A DNA stretch of 64,000 bases from Synechococcus sp. RedBA-s (GTDB lineage Bacteria > Cyanobacteriota > Cyanobacteriia > PCC-6307 > Cyanobiaceae), in assembly GCF_024345495.1 (NCBI RefSeq), contig NZ_JAGQBF010000005.1, positions 45,811-109,810 on the forward strand, read 5' to 3'. This document shows, one piece after another, positions 18,882 through 27,272 of the stretch; position 1 is the stretch's first letter; the number at the start of each line of letters is the position of its first letter. Under the pieces are notes generated by a model that worked only from the letters and a program-made list of their open reading frames with translations, did no database searches and was not told the DNA's origin. The position numbers and the translations under genes are program-made.

Positions 18882-20709
18882 GGGGCATCAGGCAGGTTTC
18901 GGGGATCGAGAGGGTCAAGGGCGTGCCCGCCTCAGCCAGGCGCCGCCAGGCGCGGGCACTGATCTCCACCTGCAGCGGGCTGATGGGGGGGCCTGGGGCC
19001 GCCAGCGCCAGCACGTACACCGACACGCTCAGGGCACTCTCGTTCACCTCCAGCACGCGGCAGGGCCAGGCATTGAGCTCACCGGGCTCGGCCGGATCGG
19101 CGGCGGCGCGCAGCTCCAGATGATTGGCGCGCAGACCCACGTGGGTGGTGCCGCTCTCCCAGGGCCGCTGGCGCCGCAGCGCCACACCCCAGGCTGGCGC
19201 CCAGAGATCACCGCTGCTGCGCAGCTCCACCCGGGTGATGTTCTTGCAACCGGTGAGGCGCGCCGCCGCCGGTGATCCCGGCTGCTGGAACACCTGCTGG
19301 CGGGGCCCATGGGCGATCAGGCGACCCCCATCGAGCAGCAGCAGGTCATCGGCCATGCGGTAGGCCTCATCGATGTCGTGGGTGACCAGCAGGAAGGGCA
19401 CGCCGCTGCGCTGCAGCTGCTCGATCATCTGCTGCTGCAACTGACGGCGCCGATAGGCGTCCTGGGAGGAGAGGGGCTCATCGAGCAGCAGCAGATCAGG
19501 CTCGATCACCAGGGCGCGGGCCAGGGCCACCCGCTGCTGCTGGCCGCCAGAGAGCTGGTGGGGGAAGCGAGCGGCGAGGGCCGTCAGGCCCATGGCCTCC
19601 AGCTGGGTTCGCAGCCGCGTCTGGCGTTGGTGGCGCTCCAGCCCAGCGAGCCCGAAGGCCACGTTCTGCTCCACGCTCAGGTGCGGGAAGAGGGCATGAT
19701 GCTGCACCACCATGGCGATGCGTCGCCGCTGCAGGGGGGCATCGAGGCGGCTCTGGCTCTCGAACAGCAGCCGGCCATTGAGGCGAAGGCGCCCCCGATC
19801 CGGACGCTCCAGCCCGGCAAGAGCCCGCAGCAGCAGGCTCTTGCCCGCCCCTGAGGCCCCGAGGATCGCCAGGCGCGGGCAGCTGCTGCTGAAGCGCAAC
19901 TGCAGCTGGAACCCGGGTCGCTGCTGCTCCAGGTCCACCTCCAGCCGAAACGGCGCCGGACGCCGGATCGGGCCGGCAGCCCCAGCACCTGCAGCCACCG
20001 GAGCAGCGGGCTCCGCCAGCTCCAGGGCGCGCGGCGGCCGCCTGAGCCGCCGGCCTTGGAAGCCCTGCACCAGCAGCAGGCAGAGGCCGTTGAGGATCAG
20101 CACCTGCACGGTCCAGAACCAGGCCAGGGCAAGGTCGCCGCCATCGACCGCCGCGTAGATCGCCAGGGGCAGGGTCTGGGTGCGGCCGGGGATGTTGCCC
20201 GCCAGCATCAGGGTGGTGCCGAATTCACCGAGGGCCCGGGCATAGGCGAGGCTGATCCCCGCCAGCAGGCCCGGCATCAGCAGCGGCAGCGTGATCACCC
20301 GCTGCACCCTCCAGGGGGACGCCCCGAGGCTGAGGGCCACCGCCTCCAGCGAGGGATCCATCTGATCGAAAGCCGCCAGCAGGGTGCGGTAGAGCAGCGG
20401 AAAGGCCACCACCGCCGAGCTGAGCACCGTGGCCGGCCAGCTGAAGACGATCTCCAGTCCCAGGAGAGCCAGCCCAGAACCCACCGGGCCATAGCGCCCC
20501 AGCAGCTGCAGCAGCAGAAAGCCCAGCACCGTGGGCGGCAGCACAAGGGGCGAGAGCAGCAGCAGGTCGGCGCCGGCGCGGCGGGAACCCTGCCAGCGGC
20601 TCACCTGGCGGGCCGCGAGAAACCCCAGGGGCACCACCAGCAGCACCGCCAGGGCGGCACTGCGCAGGGAGAGCCAGAGGGGGGAGAGATCGGGAAGGCC
20701 CGCGCTCAC
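18871..20709 (-). CDS. modBC: Molybdate ABC transporter permease-ATPase fusion (ModB-ModC)
   Basis: The protein (612 aa) joins both parts of the molybdate importer. Residues 1-220 are the ModB permease with five to six spans and the EAA loop ([16 protein letters not shown], 122-137). After a Pro/Ala linker (about 228-252) comes the ModC ATPase with Walker A Lys290 (LGASGAGKS), [15 protein letters not shown] and [11 protein letters not shown], then a TOBE-like molybdate-binding tail. Fused modBC genes are known in cyanobacteria. The GTG start overlaps the modA stop (GTGA). Molybdate serves nitrate reductase, which fits the nrt genes about 17 kb away. Confidence 0.92.
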   Translation of the reverse strand: MSAGLPDLSPLWLSLRSAALAVLLVVPLGFLAARQVSRWQGSRRAGADLLLLSPLVLPPTVLGFLLLQLLGRYGPVGSGLALLGLEIVFSWPATVLSSAVVAFPLLYRTLLAAFDQMDPSLEAVALSLGASPWRVQRVITLPLLMPGLLAGISLAYARALGEFGTTLMLAGNIPGRTQTLPLAIYAAVDGGDLALAWFWTVQVLILNGLCLLLVQGFQGRRLRRPPRALELAEPAAPVAAGAGAAGPIRRPAPFRLEVDLEQQRPGFQLQLRFSSSCPRLAILGASGAGKSLLLRALAGLERPDRGRLRLNGRLLFESQSRLDAPLQRRRIAMVVQHHALFPHLSVEQNVAFGLAGLERHQRQTRLRTQLEAMGLTALAARFPHQLSGGQQQRVALARALVIEPDLLLLDEPLSSQDAYRRRQLQQQMIEQLQRSGVPFLLVTHDIDEAYRMADDLLLLDGGRLIAHGPRQQVFQQPGSPAAARLTGCKNITRVELRSSGDLWAPAWGVALRRQRPWESGTTHVGLRANHLELRAAADPAEPGELNAWPCRVLEVNESALSVSVYVLALAAPGPPISPLQVEISARAWRRLAEAGTPLTLSIPETCLMPLRA

Positions 20710-21500
20710 GGTTGGGGGGAGGGATCAGGGACCCCGAAACCATGGCGGCGGAAGCGTTCACGAGCGGGGGGTTCCGCCAGGGTGAGCAGGTAGGCCTGGG
20801 CGGCGGCGGGGTTGCCGCTGGAGGCGAGCACAGCGCCCACGTAGCGAATCGGAGCATGGCTGCCGGCGGGTGCCGCCGCGGTGATGCGCAGGCCGTCGTC
20901 CGCCTGGGCATCGCTGCGGTACACCAGGCCTGCCTGCACATGACCCTGGGCCACCGCATGGGCCACGGCCCGGGCGGAGCCAAGCGGCACCAGCCGAGGG
21001 GCCACCGCAGCGCTGAGACCCAGGGCGCTGAGCACCTGGCGGGCGTAATCACCTACCGGCACCGATGAATCACCGATGGCGATCGAGCGCAGCTCAGGCT
21101 CCTCCAGGCCCTCGAAGCTGAGGGTCCGCCGGCTGGAGCGAGCGGGCACCACCAGCACCAGCTCATTGCTGAACAGCTCGCGGCGACTGCCGGGCAGCAG
21201 CCGGCCGGCGCCCTGGAGCGCATCCATCTGACGCTGGCCTGCCGAAAGGAACACATCCACAGGCACCCCCTGCAAGATCTGCTGCTGCAGGGCGCCCGAG
21301 GAGGCGAAGTGAAACTGCAGCGGTGGGCCGGCGCGCAAGCTGCGTGCTTCAACCGCCGCGATTTCCTGGAGGGGACCCGCCAGGCTCACCGCAGCCGCCA
21401 CCAGCAACGGCCTCGGGGCGGGCGCCTCGCTGCAGGCGGAAGCCAACCAACCCAGCCCAGCCAGCAGCGTCGCACTCAACCACCGCCAACGAGGCGCCAT
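20706..21500 (-). CDS. modA: Molybdate ABC transporter substrate-binding lipoprotein (ModA)
   Basis: A periplasmic molybdate-binding protein, 264 aa from ATG 21500. The N-terminus is a lipoprotein signal (hydrophobic core then LASAC). Oxyanion-ligand regions are visible: AAAVSLAGPLQEIA (first Ser), FHFASSGALQQQI (second Ser), VPVDVFLSAGQRQMD, and GLVYRSDAQ near the end. The open frame continues upstream to 21635, but that extension lacks a signal-peptide character and runs into the neighbouring gene. It is translationally coupled to modBC and lies 5 bp downstream of a small hypothetical gene. Confidence 0.9.
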   Translation of the reverse strand: MAPRWRWLSATLLAGLGWLASACSEAPAPRPLLVAAAVSLAGPLQEIAAVEARSLRAGPPLQFHFASSGALQQQILQGVPVDVFLSAGQRQMDALQGAGRLLPGSRRELFSNELVLVVPARSSRRTLSFEGLEEPELRSIAIGDSSVPVGDYARQVLSALGLSAAVAPRLVPLGSARAVAHAVAQGHVQAGLVYRSDAQADDGLRITAAAPAGSHAPIRYVGAVLASSGNPAAAQAYLLTLAEPPARERFRRHGFGVPDPSPQP

Positions 21501-21505
21501 CTCGA

Positions 21506-21829
21506 TCAGCCCAGCCGGGAATCGTCGCACTCGATCTCCGCCAGCAACGCACTGGTGCCCTCGATGCAGGAGCGAGCCCCAGCCATGGTTGTGACCTCGG
21601 GATCCAGGTTGGTTGAAGGCTGGCCAGCACACCACTGGGCAAATCCCCGGGGCTGATTGCAGGTGAAGGCGATCTGGGTACCGAGGGGAAGCATGTCGGG
21701 TGCCAACCGTTCCAGCAGGGCCGCGTCCCTATCGGGGAGGGCCCTTTCACCCAGGATTAGGATCCGCTCCAGCGTGATCAGCCGCGTCTGGAAGATGCGG
21801 AGAATGTCGTCGGTGTTATGGGATATCAC
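21506..21829 (-). CDS. Small hypothetical protein upstream of modA
   Basis: A 107-aa open frame with a GTG start at 21829 and a good Shine-Dalgarno (AAGGGG, about 5 bases upstream); its stop is 5 bp from the modA start, so it looks like the first gene of a mod operon. The sequence has two N-terminal amphipathic helices and three cysteines. I recognise no family. It is the last host-type gene before the integron array on this side. Confidence 0.5.
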   Translation of the reverse strand: MISHNTDDILRIFQTRLITLERILILGERALPDRDAALLERLAPDMLPLGTQIAFTCNQPRGFAQWCAGQPSTNLDPEVTTMAGARSCIEGTSALLAEIECDDSRLG

Positions 21830-21964
21830 GGGAGCCCCTTGTTGAGATCAATCAGCTCGACAACCATTAAAACAAGCTGAAGACGGTTGCACCAGGATCG
21901 AACCAGGCGCCTGTGCAACATGGGTCAAGACTATATCCAGGGGGCTTGATGCTAGAGAGTGGCA

Positions 21965-22312
21965 TTAACTGTCGGATTCCAACAAGGGGAGAATTCTAGC
22001 CGTCACTTGCTGGACAATTGGTGCAGGTGCATGAGCAATCAGCCTCGCTATTCGTATTCGCCAGTCCAGGCTGTTGAGCTGATCGGGAAGAACTACACCA
22101 CCAACCTCAAGACCCTAGGGCAGGCGAACTTCAAAGGGATAACCATTGACCCGGGATGCTACCGGGCAGACAAGGGCCAACCCAACCTTCTTGTTGTACG
22201 TCTTTGGTGACATGATCAGGGCTGGCCGTTTACCCGCTTGCTCGCCTCCAGCCTGAGGTGTGAACTGAAGCCATGCCAAGTCTCCTCTATCGGACACATA
22301 AGCGGCTGGCAT
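21965..22312 (-). pseudogene. mazF: mazF toxin gene with an internal amber codon
   Basis: The frame reads as a complete 115-codon MazF-type endoribonuclease, normal for the family, except for one in-frame TAG after codon 65. The first part has DRGDLAWLQF, EQAGKRPALIMSP, CPVASRVNGYPFEV; beyond the stop the same frame continues with GGVVLPDQLNSLDWR and a typical C-terminal helix to TAA at 21965. A single GAG-to-TAG change would explain it. The truncated product lacks the GVVL-DQ-KSLDWR segment needed for the dimer fold and so is probably inactive. It overlaps mazE by one base. A sequencing error is the alternative. Confidence 0.85.
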
Positions 22313-22554
22313 CAGAAGATCTCCACGCCAACTGCTTCTCCAGTGTCCACTCCTGAATGAAGGTTTTCAGGAGTGATGTCTACGAGGAGATTTTCTAGCT
22401 TGAGCCGAGCAGGAAACGCCGGCTTCACGATCAACTCACCCTCAAGGACACTCAGACGGACTTCTGAACCGGAGCCGACTCCGACCTCTTCGGCAAGCGA
22501 GCGCGGGATCCGCATCCCAAGGCTGTTCCCCCACTTTTGGATCCGTTTTTGTAC
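22312..22554 (-). pseudogene. mazE: mazE antitoxin with a non-standard start codon
   Basis: An AbrB/MazE-type antitoxin partnered with mazF. The recognisable MazE N-terminus (QKRIQKWGNSLG followed by MRIPRSLAEEVG) begins at 22554 with GTA, where ATG or GTG would be expected; no ATG, GTG or TTG occurs upstream before an in-frame TAG. The first usable ATG is 22515, which would delete 13 conserved residues including KWGNS, needed for the DNA-binding swapped-hairpin. So either the start has mutated or a shortened 67-aa protein is made. The C-terminal half (DITPENL) resembles the toxin-neutralising tail. Confidence 0.75.
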
Positions 22555-22626
22555 GGCCCAATTGCGGCTATACAGAGAGTATACGCCATCTTGCCGTGGA
22601 AGACTCTAAGCACTCCGCCGCCATCT

Positions 22627-22719
22627 GTCTAACGCTGCCCCTGAGTGGCAGGCAGGGAGCTTGGGGTGGCGGAGCCGGAGAGTTGATGGCGGCCTGTCCA
22701 CTCGAGGGGCCTGTTCGAA
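22627..22719 (-). repeat. attC8 recombination site
   Basis: A 93-bp imperfect inverted repeat. Outer cores are GTCTAAC (22627) and GTTCGAA (22713); inner arms pair CTGCCCCTGAGTGGCAGG with CCTGTCCACTCGAGGGGC. The GTTCGAA core is the complement of the core at 25207-25213, so the cassette ended by this site runs from 25212 to 22633. Its inner arms closely resemble those of attC6. Confidence 0.8.
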
Positions 22720-22924
22720 GTGACGATTGCAAGAGCAAGATAGTCACACTCCCATGAAAACAGCTTTTGCAAAATTAATCTCACAATGTAACAAGACCAG
22801 ATCTATCGAGGATCAAAGAAGGGCGCGTTCAGCGCCGGTTGTAAATATGGCTCGCTCCTCGCACGATTGATCGTTGTTCGGTGGTAAGCCGATTACCATG
22901 CCAGATGAATCATTATTGGGAGGC
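22720..22924. other. Spacer between attC8 and the rhodanese gene
   Basis: This is AT-richer non-coding DNA between the stop of the rhodanese-like gene and attC8. I see no conserved open frame on either strand and no clear promoter. Together with 22555-22719 it makes up the only gene-free stretch at this end of the array. Confidence 0.5.
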
Positions 22925-23572
22925 CTACTTAGTATCACCCTCTTCAAGGATGATTTTCTCTGGATCAATATCGTAGACCCATGGAGCCGAATTCTTCCAG
23001 CCGTTCTTCATTCTCTTCCCGATGAAGACACTTTCTGGATCCGTTACCTTATCGCCTTCCACGCCATCGATGATGTTGTAGACATTTTTAAAGCCAGCAT
23101 CAGCGAGAAGGTTGATCGCCTTGGCAGCACGTTCACCCGAGCGGCAAGTCAAAAAAATAGTATCAGTCGGCTTGGCAATCCTTTCGACTTCGGCAACAAA
23201 GACTGGATTGAGCTTCGGGCCGTACGTTGTCCTTCCATTTTTCCTTTGGTACGTCACAAACGCATAGGGAACATTCAAGGCCATCTCAGGGTGGCCGACA
23301 AAGGCGTATTCCTCAGGAGTCCGCACGTCAATCACCTTGACCCGTTCTGGTGCTGCCTTCCACATGTCGTAGGCCTGTGCGGCGGTCACATAGAGGCCGA
23401 GGGTGGTCTGTTTCTTTTTGGGTGGCTGGGTGGTCAAGACCGAGGGATCAAATCCCTCAGCCTTGGATTCACCACCAAGTGAGGCAATACCACTAAACAT
23501 GAGAAGCGTCGTGCAAAAGACAATCGAGATTGTTGTATTCGAACCTGTCAAGACAGGCCCAGTGAATCTCAA
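22925..23572 (-). CDS. Exported rhodanese-like protein
   Basis: A 215-aa single-domain rhodanese with an N-terminal export signal (hydrophobic stretch ISIVFCTTLLMFSGIA, residues 15-30). The domain starts at about residue 60 with the CH2A-like VKVIDVRTPEEY motif and has the active-site loop CRSGERA with Cys143. Rhodaneses move sulfane sulfur or act as thiol redox modules; export places this one in the periplasm or thylakoid lumen. The only usable start is TTG 23572, since a stop lies three codons upstream. It follows the DszB-like gene by 47 bp on the same strand, in the same integron cassette. Confidence 0.8.
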   Translation of the reverse strand: MRFTGPVLTGSNTTISIVFCTTLLMFSGIASLGGESKAEGFDPSVLTTQPPKKKQTTLGLYVTAAQAYDMWKAAPERVKVIDVRTPEEYAFVGHPEMALNVPYAFVTYQRKNGRTTYGPKLNPVFVAEVERIAKPTDTIFLTCRSGERAAKAINLLADAGFKNVYNIIDGVEGDKVTDPESVFIGKRMKNGWKNSAPWVYDIDPEKIILEEGDTK

Positions 23573-23619
23573 GTTTATTTACGTGCTCTATGTTGTGGGA
23601 AACCGGTGGGATAGACGAA

Positions 23620-24792
23620 CTATCCGAGACGCGTGCATGAAACATCGAGCCCCCCTCCTCCAGGGAGCTTGCTCCAGCTTCTCTTCTCCCATTCCTCTGT
23701 GAGCACGTCCATCGCCGCCCTTTCCAGAAACTCCGGCCGCGCCCACTCGGCCACATCGAAGTCGTTCTGGATGTAGCCATGGCTGAGCATGAAGTCTTTG
23801 CCGATCCGGATACATTCCATGTTCTGCGCACACAGGCTTGGCACCATGTCCACGTGCTTGATACCCTCATAGGTATGCTCGGCATCCAGATAGAAGGTTT
23901 GCCGGTTGAGGATCACCGCCGCGGCGTGCTTATGCTCGTTGGCCCAGCGTCCGACCTTGATCATGGCTTTCATGTAGGCGATCACCAACTCAGGGTGCTC
24001 ATTAGCCATCACATCCGTACAGGTGATAACAGCAGGGGTGTTGGCCACCTGGATCGTCCAGTCCGGAAGCTTGGACAGGTCAAAGATGGACTTGATCTGA
24101 GCCGTAGCCTCCGAGAGCTGTCCCATTTGCCCCATCTGGTTGTAGATGGCATCGACAGTACCTGCAATGAGTGCTTTTTCTAATGGTCGGAAGGCATAGT
24201 CGTGCTTGTGGTCACGTCGGAGCCAAGTTTCAGACGGGTTGTTAATCGGAGCAAGCATCTTTGGGTCGTCATACCAGTCGTCTGCATACGGGAATTCGAC
24301 GATCTCCACATCGTCCATCGTCATGTCGTGCAGCATTAGCATATTCTCGATGCCCATGTGCTCCTGAATCCTCCACCAGTCGTTCTTGATGGTGTTAAGG
24401 CTCTTGGTGAGGCCAATCTTCTTGCCTTTCAGATCCTGAATCTTGAAGATCTTGTCGCGGGCGCGGACCTGCATCACCCCGCCTTCGCAAACCCACGTCG
24501 CCCCCAGAAGCACGGTGCGTCGGATGTCGGCGTTGACGGCGATCGGGGGATAAAGGCCGCCAAAGCGGATCAGGTTGTCGAGGTTGTGAACATAGTGCGG
24601 GTACCAGTTGTTCAAGGGTGAATGACGGAAGTAGTCGTACTCGACGCCGATCTTCTTGAACTCTTCACGACACCAGCCCAGCTCCTGGTCGACGTTGTTC
24701 GCCGACACCATGGGACAGTTGGTATACCAGACCTCTTCCCAGTTCAATGGGACTGTGGTGGCCTTCCGGTCCTTCGCTTCGCTCGTCGTCAT
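23620..24792 (-). CDS. DszB-like sulfinate desulfinase / ABC substrate-binding-fold protein
   Basis: A 390-aa protein without a signal peptide, of the NMT1/THI5-type periplasmic-binding fold. It resembles 2'-hydroxybiphenyl-2-sulfinate desulfinase DszB, and the three catalytic positions of DszB are present at the right spacing: Cys26 in YTNCP, His66, and Arg76 in RFGG ten residues later. Other shared blocks are LYPPI, GKKIGLTKS, GTVDAIYN and WARPEFL near the C-terminus. A sulfinate-cleaving or sulfonate/sulfinate-binding role is therefore inferred; the lack of a signal peptide argues against a simple importer component. ATG 24792 is used. The exported rhodanese downstream supports a sulfur theme. 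Confidence 0.65.
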   Translation of the reverse strand: MTTSEAKDRKATTVPLNWEEVWYTNCPMVSANNVDQELGWCREEFKKIGVEYDYFRHSPLNNWYPHYVHNLDNLIRFGGLYPPIAVNADIRRTVLLGATWVCEGGVMQVRARDKIFKIQDLKGKKIGLTKSLNTIKNDWWRIQEHMGIENMLMLHDMTMDDVEIVEFPYADDWYDDPKMLAPINNPSETWLRRDHKHDYAFRPLEKALIAGTVDAIYNQMGQMGQLSEATAQIKSIFDLSKLPDWTIQVANTPAVITCTDVMANEHPELVIAYMKAMIKVGRWANEHKHAAAVILNRQTFYLDAEHTYEGIKHVDMVPSLCAQNMECIRIGKDFMLSHGYIQNDFDVAEWARPEFLERAAMDVLTEEWEKRSWSKLPGGGGLDVSCTRLG

Positions 24793-24951
24793 GGTGATCG
24801 CTCTGCTTATTGGGGATGCCTCTCTCCTCTATAGGAACGGACGACCTGGCATGGCCTTTCGATCGCAACAAGGTTCACACAGCCAAGTGCCCATGCCACG
24901 GCCTGCACACCAGCGGCGAACAGAAATCCTGAACTGGTGGTCGCCCAGGGC

Positions 24952-25133
24952 CGCTGGTAACCAGGGCCATAGTTGATCCGCAGTTCTGAGGCTCCACCCC
25001 CGACGGGCCGGACATCCCCTGGACTGCTGCAGATGAGGCGCTCAACCCTGGCTTGAACCAAGGACTTGGCCCTGAGATCCCGAAGACCCCTGAGCCAGCG
25101 CACTAATTCCTCTGTACGGCGGACTGCAACCAC
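24952..25133 (-). pseudogene. HigB/RelE-type toxin remnant
   Basis: From GTG 25133 the frame gives RTEELVRWLRGLRDLRAK, then VERLICSSPGDVRPVGGG and SELRINYGPGYQ, the N-terminal two thirds of the RelE/HigB-like addiction-module killer proteins (about 95-100 aa). After GPGYQ the similarity stops abruptly and the frame continues into unrelated residues up to 24807. The expected C-terminal strand with the catalytic residues is missing, and no antitoxin gene follows. It begins about 80 bp after the cassette border at 25213, a usual leader distance for a first cassette gene. Confidence 0.6.
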
Positions 25134-25206
25134 TCTGTCAGTGAAGCCCCCTGGCTACGGGGAGGCAAGAGCTCGGCTCCGCAGCCTCAAAGCGGAGGCG
25201 CAATCC

Positions 25207-25291
25207 TTCGAACGCTCCAGATCAGAAGCGGGCAGAGACCTCGGCATCGAACCCAGCCTAGGCTCCCGTCTTCTGTATCTGGATGTTATGC
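25207..25291 (-). repeat. attC7 recombination site
   Basis: An 85-bp imperfect inverted repeat. Outer cores are TTCGAAC (25207) and GTTATGC (25285); inner arms pair GCTCCAGATCAGAAGCGGG with CCCGTCTTCTGTATCTGG. The cassette it ends begins at 26608 with the complementary core GCATAAC. The stop of the gene it serves (25293-25295) is one base away. Sequence is very close to attC1. Confidence 0.85.
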
Positions 25292-25292
25292 C

Positions 25293-26444
25293 TCAATTGA
25301 TCCATATCGCCAGGTCCGCGAACTCGCCAGCAATCTTCTTGATGTTGGCATGTCCAATTGCAATTCCAACACTCGTCAGTGTGAAGTTCTTCATGGGGGA
25401 ATCAGACCATACTTCGAACAAGTGTGCCATATAGGGGCAATACTCAACACACTTGGCCCGAATTTCAGATTCGGACATCTTGGTTTCGTCAAATAGTCCT
25501 TTTATCTTTTGGCGGTCCTCTGCAAGGACTGCGACTTGATCGAAGAGTGTTTCAAGAGTCTCATGACTGTTCGTCCGAACCTGGATTTTCGAGGGGTCGT
25601 TCAGACAGCTCATGAATAGGCGCGGCTCTAAGCCGACCGTGATCCCTCGCCCGGAAACTTCGGATGGATCAAAACCCTTCAAAAAAAGTCCTTGATAAGT
25701 CGCGCCAAGAATGGATTCGAGACTTATTTCTCCGAGGCCGGCAGCTCCACACCCTGTAAACTCAAGATGTTGGTACCATGCATGGTTCTTTTGCACCTTT
25801 GCTGCAAAAGGCTGTAGGACGCGATCCAAGTGGGTCGCGAGCATTTGATGGTTGCCGATGCCTTGGTTCTGCGTGTACTTGAAAAGAAAGACAACAGAGA
25901 GTACCGCCAACTGGCCTTCGGTAAGCTTGGGGGCGGTGTTAAGCGACTCATCCAGAACGATCTGCATGATGTCGCGCTGTGGATGGCGAGTGCGATCCAC
26001 TAAAAGATCGACGAGCAAGTCTCCTAGATTGTCATCTCCTGTACGTGCATGATCTCTTTGCACCGTAAAAAGAGCGTGTTGAAATCCAGGATCATTAGCT
26101 TGCGCAAATCCCTCTGGATGCTCTCGCAGCAAGCGTTCGAGGAGCTTCTCTGTAACCTCTTCTGCGCGCTGTTCAGCTGTTTGCCTCGCGAGACTGGATA
26201 GTCTGTAGAAGTTCGCTTCAAAGACACCTAGCGCCGCATCCTTGACGTCGCTGTACGACATACCGCCATAGACCACTACATCTCTACCAGCTTGAATTGC
26301 GGTCCCATTCTGCTGTGCGGTCTGGTTTTGATCAGTCGCTCTTTGGTCCACTCGGTTCTCCGATTGTGACGTCACGTCCAGCTTGGATGCCGATTCCGTT
26401 GCCGGAGACTGATTGCGTCTGCGAGGAATCAACTTTTTCCACAT
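25293..26444 (-). CDS. IQAGRDV-tagged protein, resembles the LPO_1073/Vpar_1526 family
   Basis: A soluble 383-aa protein. After a low-complexity Gln/Asn/Ser-rich N-terminus comes the tag GTAIQAGRDV (residues 47-56), then GMSYSDVKDAALGVFEANFYRL, a long helical body with GDLLVDLLVDRT and LNTAPKLTEGQLAVLS. From memory these blocks match the uncharacterised LPO_1073/Vpar_1526 family; I could not confirm it. ATG 26444 has a Shine-Dalgarno (AGGAAA). It overlaps the upstream membrane-protein gene by 113 bp in another frame. The two genes form one cassette ending at attC7. No catalytic motif is visible. Confidence 0.7.
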   Translation of the reverse strand: MWKKLIPRRRNQSPATESASKLDVTSQSENRVDQRATDQNQTAQQNGTAIQAGRDVVVYGGMSYSDVKDAALGVFEANFYRLSSLARQTAEQRAEEVTEKLLERLLREHPEGFAQANDPGFQHALFTVQRDHARTGDDNLGDLLVDLLVDRTRHPQRDIMQIVLDESLNTAPKLTEGQLAVLSVVFLFKYTQNQGIGNHQMLATHLDRVLQPFAAKVQKNHAWYQHLEFTGCGAAGLGEISLESILGATYQGLFLKGFDPSEVSGRGITVGLEPRLFMSCLNDPSKIQVRTNSHETLETLFDQVAVLAEDRQKIKGLFDETKMSESEIRAKCVEYCPYMAHLFEVWSDSPMKNFTLTSVGIAIGHANIKKIAGEFADLAIWIN

Positions 26445-26586
26445 GTTTCTTTCCTGCGAGATGTAGACCGCTGAGTGCGAGTATCGCTGCCACTAAAGCT
26501 GTGCCGGAGTCGAAGCCAGGCTTGTATATCACCCATGCCACGGCCAACCCTAGGCCTAGCCAAGCAACCAGTTTCAAGTAGCGCAT
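26332..26586 (-). CDS. Small two-span membrane protein with an IQAGRDV tag
   Basis: An 84-aa protein starting at ATG 26586 with a good Shine-Dalgarno (GAAGGGA). Residues 5-21 and 29-45 are hydrophobic spans. The polar C-terminus ends in SGNGIGIQAGRDVTIG (residues 61-76), the same tag found near the N-terminus of the next gene's product. The 3' end overlaps that next gene by 113 bp, so both frames are coding there. It is the first gene of its cassette, 23 bp after the cassette border. A membrane partner for the tagged cytosolic protein is a reasonable inference. Confidence 0.65.
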   Translation of the reverse strand: MRYLKLVAWLGLGLAVAWVIYKPGFDSGTALVAAILALSGLHLAGKKHVEKVDSSQTQSVSGNGIGIQAGRDVTIGEPSGPKSD

Positions 26587-26602
26587 GATGTCCCTTCAAG
26601 AA

Positions 26603-26691
26603 GCATAACGCTGCCCTTGAGTGGCAGGCGAATACTCTTAAGCGGAATCTCTGACGAGTTGCATCCTGCCCACTCGAAGGGCCTGTTAGGC
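26603..26691 (-). repeat. attC6 recombination site
   Basis: An 89-bp imperfect inverted repeat. Outer cores are GCATAAC (26603) and GTTAGGC (26685); inner arms pair CTGCCCTTGAGTGGCAGG with CCTGCCCACTCGAAGGGC. The cassette starts at 27622 with complementary core GCCTAAC. Its arms are nearly the same as those of attC8. Confidence 0.85.
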
Positions 26692-26711
26692 ACTCAGGCC
26701 TGAAGATTGCG

Positions 26712-27272
26712 CTACTTGCCGGACTGTCCTTTGATGCTAGTAGCAGGCTTGTTGTCTCGTATCTCGAGATTAAATAGTCTTCCAACTTCGATAAAGACAT
26801 CCTTTGGGCCTAGCCTGGCAAGCGCGGATAGCAACACAATGAGTCCGATAGACCCCGCAAATAGCCAGGAAGAGACAAGCCCTTGGATTACGGCTGGCCA
26901 AAAATTTCGCAGCTGACGCAAGTCTGAGCCAATCTGAGTTAATTGATAATCAGCAAGCAGCCGAGACTCAATTTCTTCAACCTTTTCTTCGAGTGCTATC
27001 TCCAAGAATTCTCTGGCAATCTCTTTGGCCTGAACCCCGTAGCCACTGAGCCTAGCTTGAGTATTAGAAGAAACGTGAAATGACTGAAGATCTTGGTCTT
27101 CAGGAGCTCTGCCATACTGCTTTGTAAAGTTTCTAATGTATTCTACTTTTTCTTTCTTGTATAGCGAGTAAGCTATCATTCCGACGATATCATCGGGAGC
27201 GGAGACAAGCTTTTCATAGATAAAATTGTATGGCTGTCTCTCGCCTGAGTGGTCATCGCTAGCCGGCCCCAT
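26712..27272 (-). CDS. Hypothetical protein with coiled coil and C-terminal membrane segment
   Basis: A 186-aa protein. The N-terminal part (YNFIYEKLV, DIVGMIAYSLYKKEKVEYI) recalls a family of small bacterial proteins often annotated as hypothetical; a charged helical middle (EFLEIALEEKVEEIESRL) is followed by one hydrophobic segment (about residues 128-152) near the C-terminus. Tail-anchored topology is likely. Its ATG overlaps the end of the upstream 69-aa gene by 14 bp. The pair forms the cassette that ends at attC6. Confidence 0.6.
   Translation of the reverse strand: MGPASDDHSGERQPYNFIYEKLVSAPDDIVGMIAYSLYKKEKVEYIRNFTKQYGRAPEDQDLQSFHVSSNTQARLSGYGVQAKEIAREFLEIALEEKVEEIESRLLADYQLTQIGSDLRQLRNFWPAVIQGLVSSWLFAGSIGLIVLLSALARLGPKDVFIEVGRLFNLEIRDNKPATSIKGQSGK

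Noticed and set aside
21884..21906. T-arm-like sequence (GGTTCGATCC on the minus strand) suggesting a tRNA near the array end
   Set aside because: The T-stem pairs poorly, and neither an anticodon arm nor an acceptor partner can be found around it.
23620..24792. Reading the DszB-like protein as a nitrate or taurine importer subunit linked to nrtABCD
   Set aside because: It has no export signal, no permease or ATPase neighbour, and keeps the DszB catalytic residues instead.
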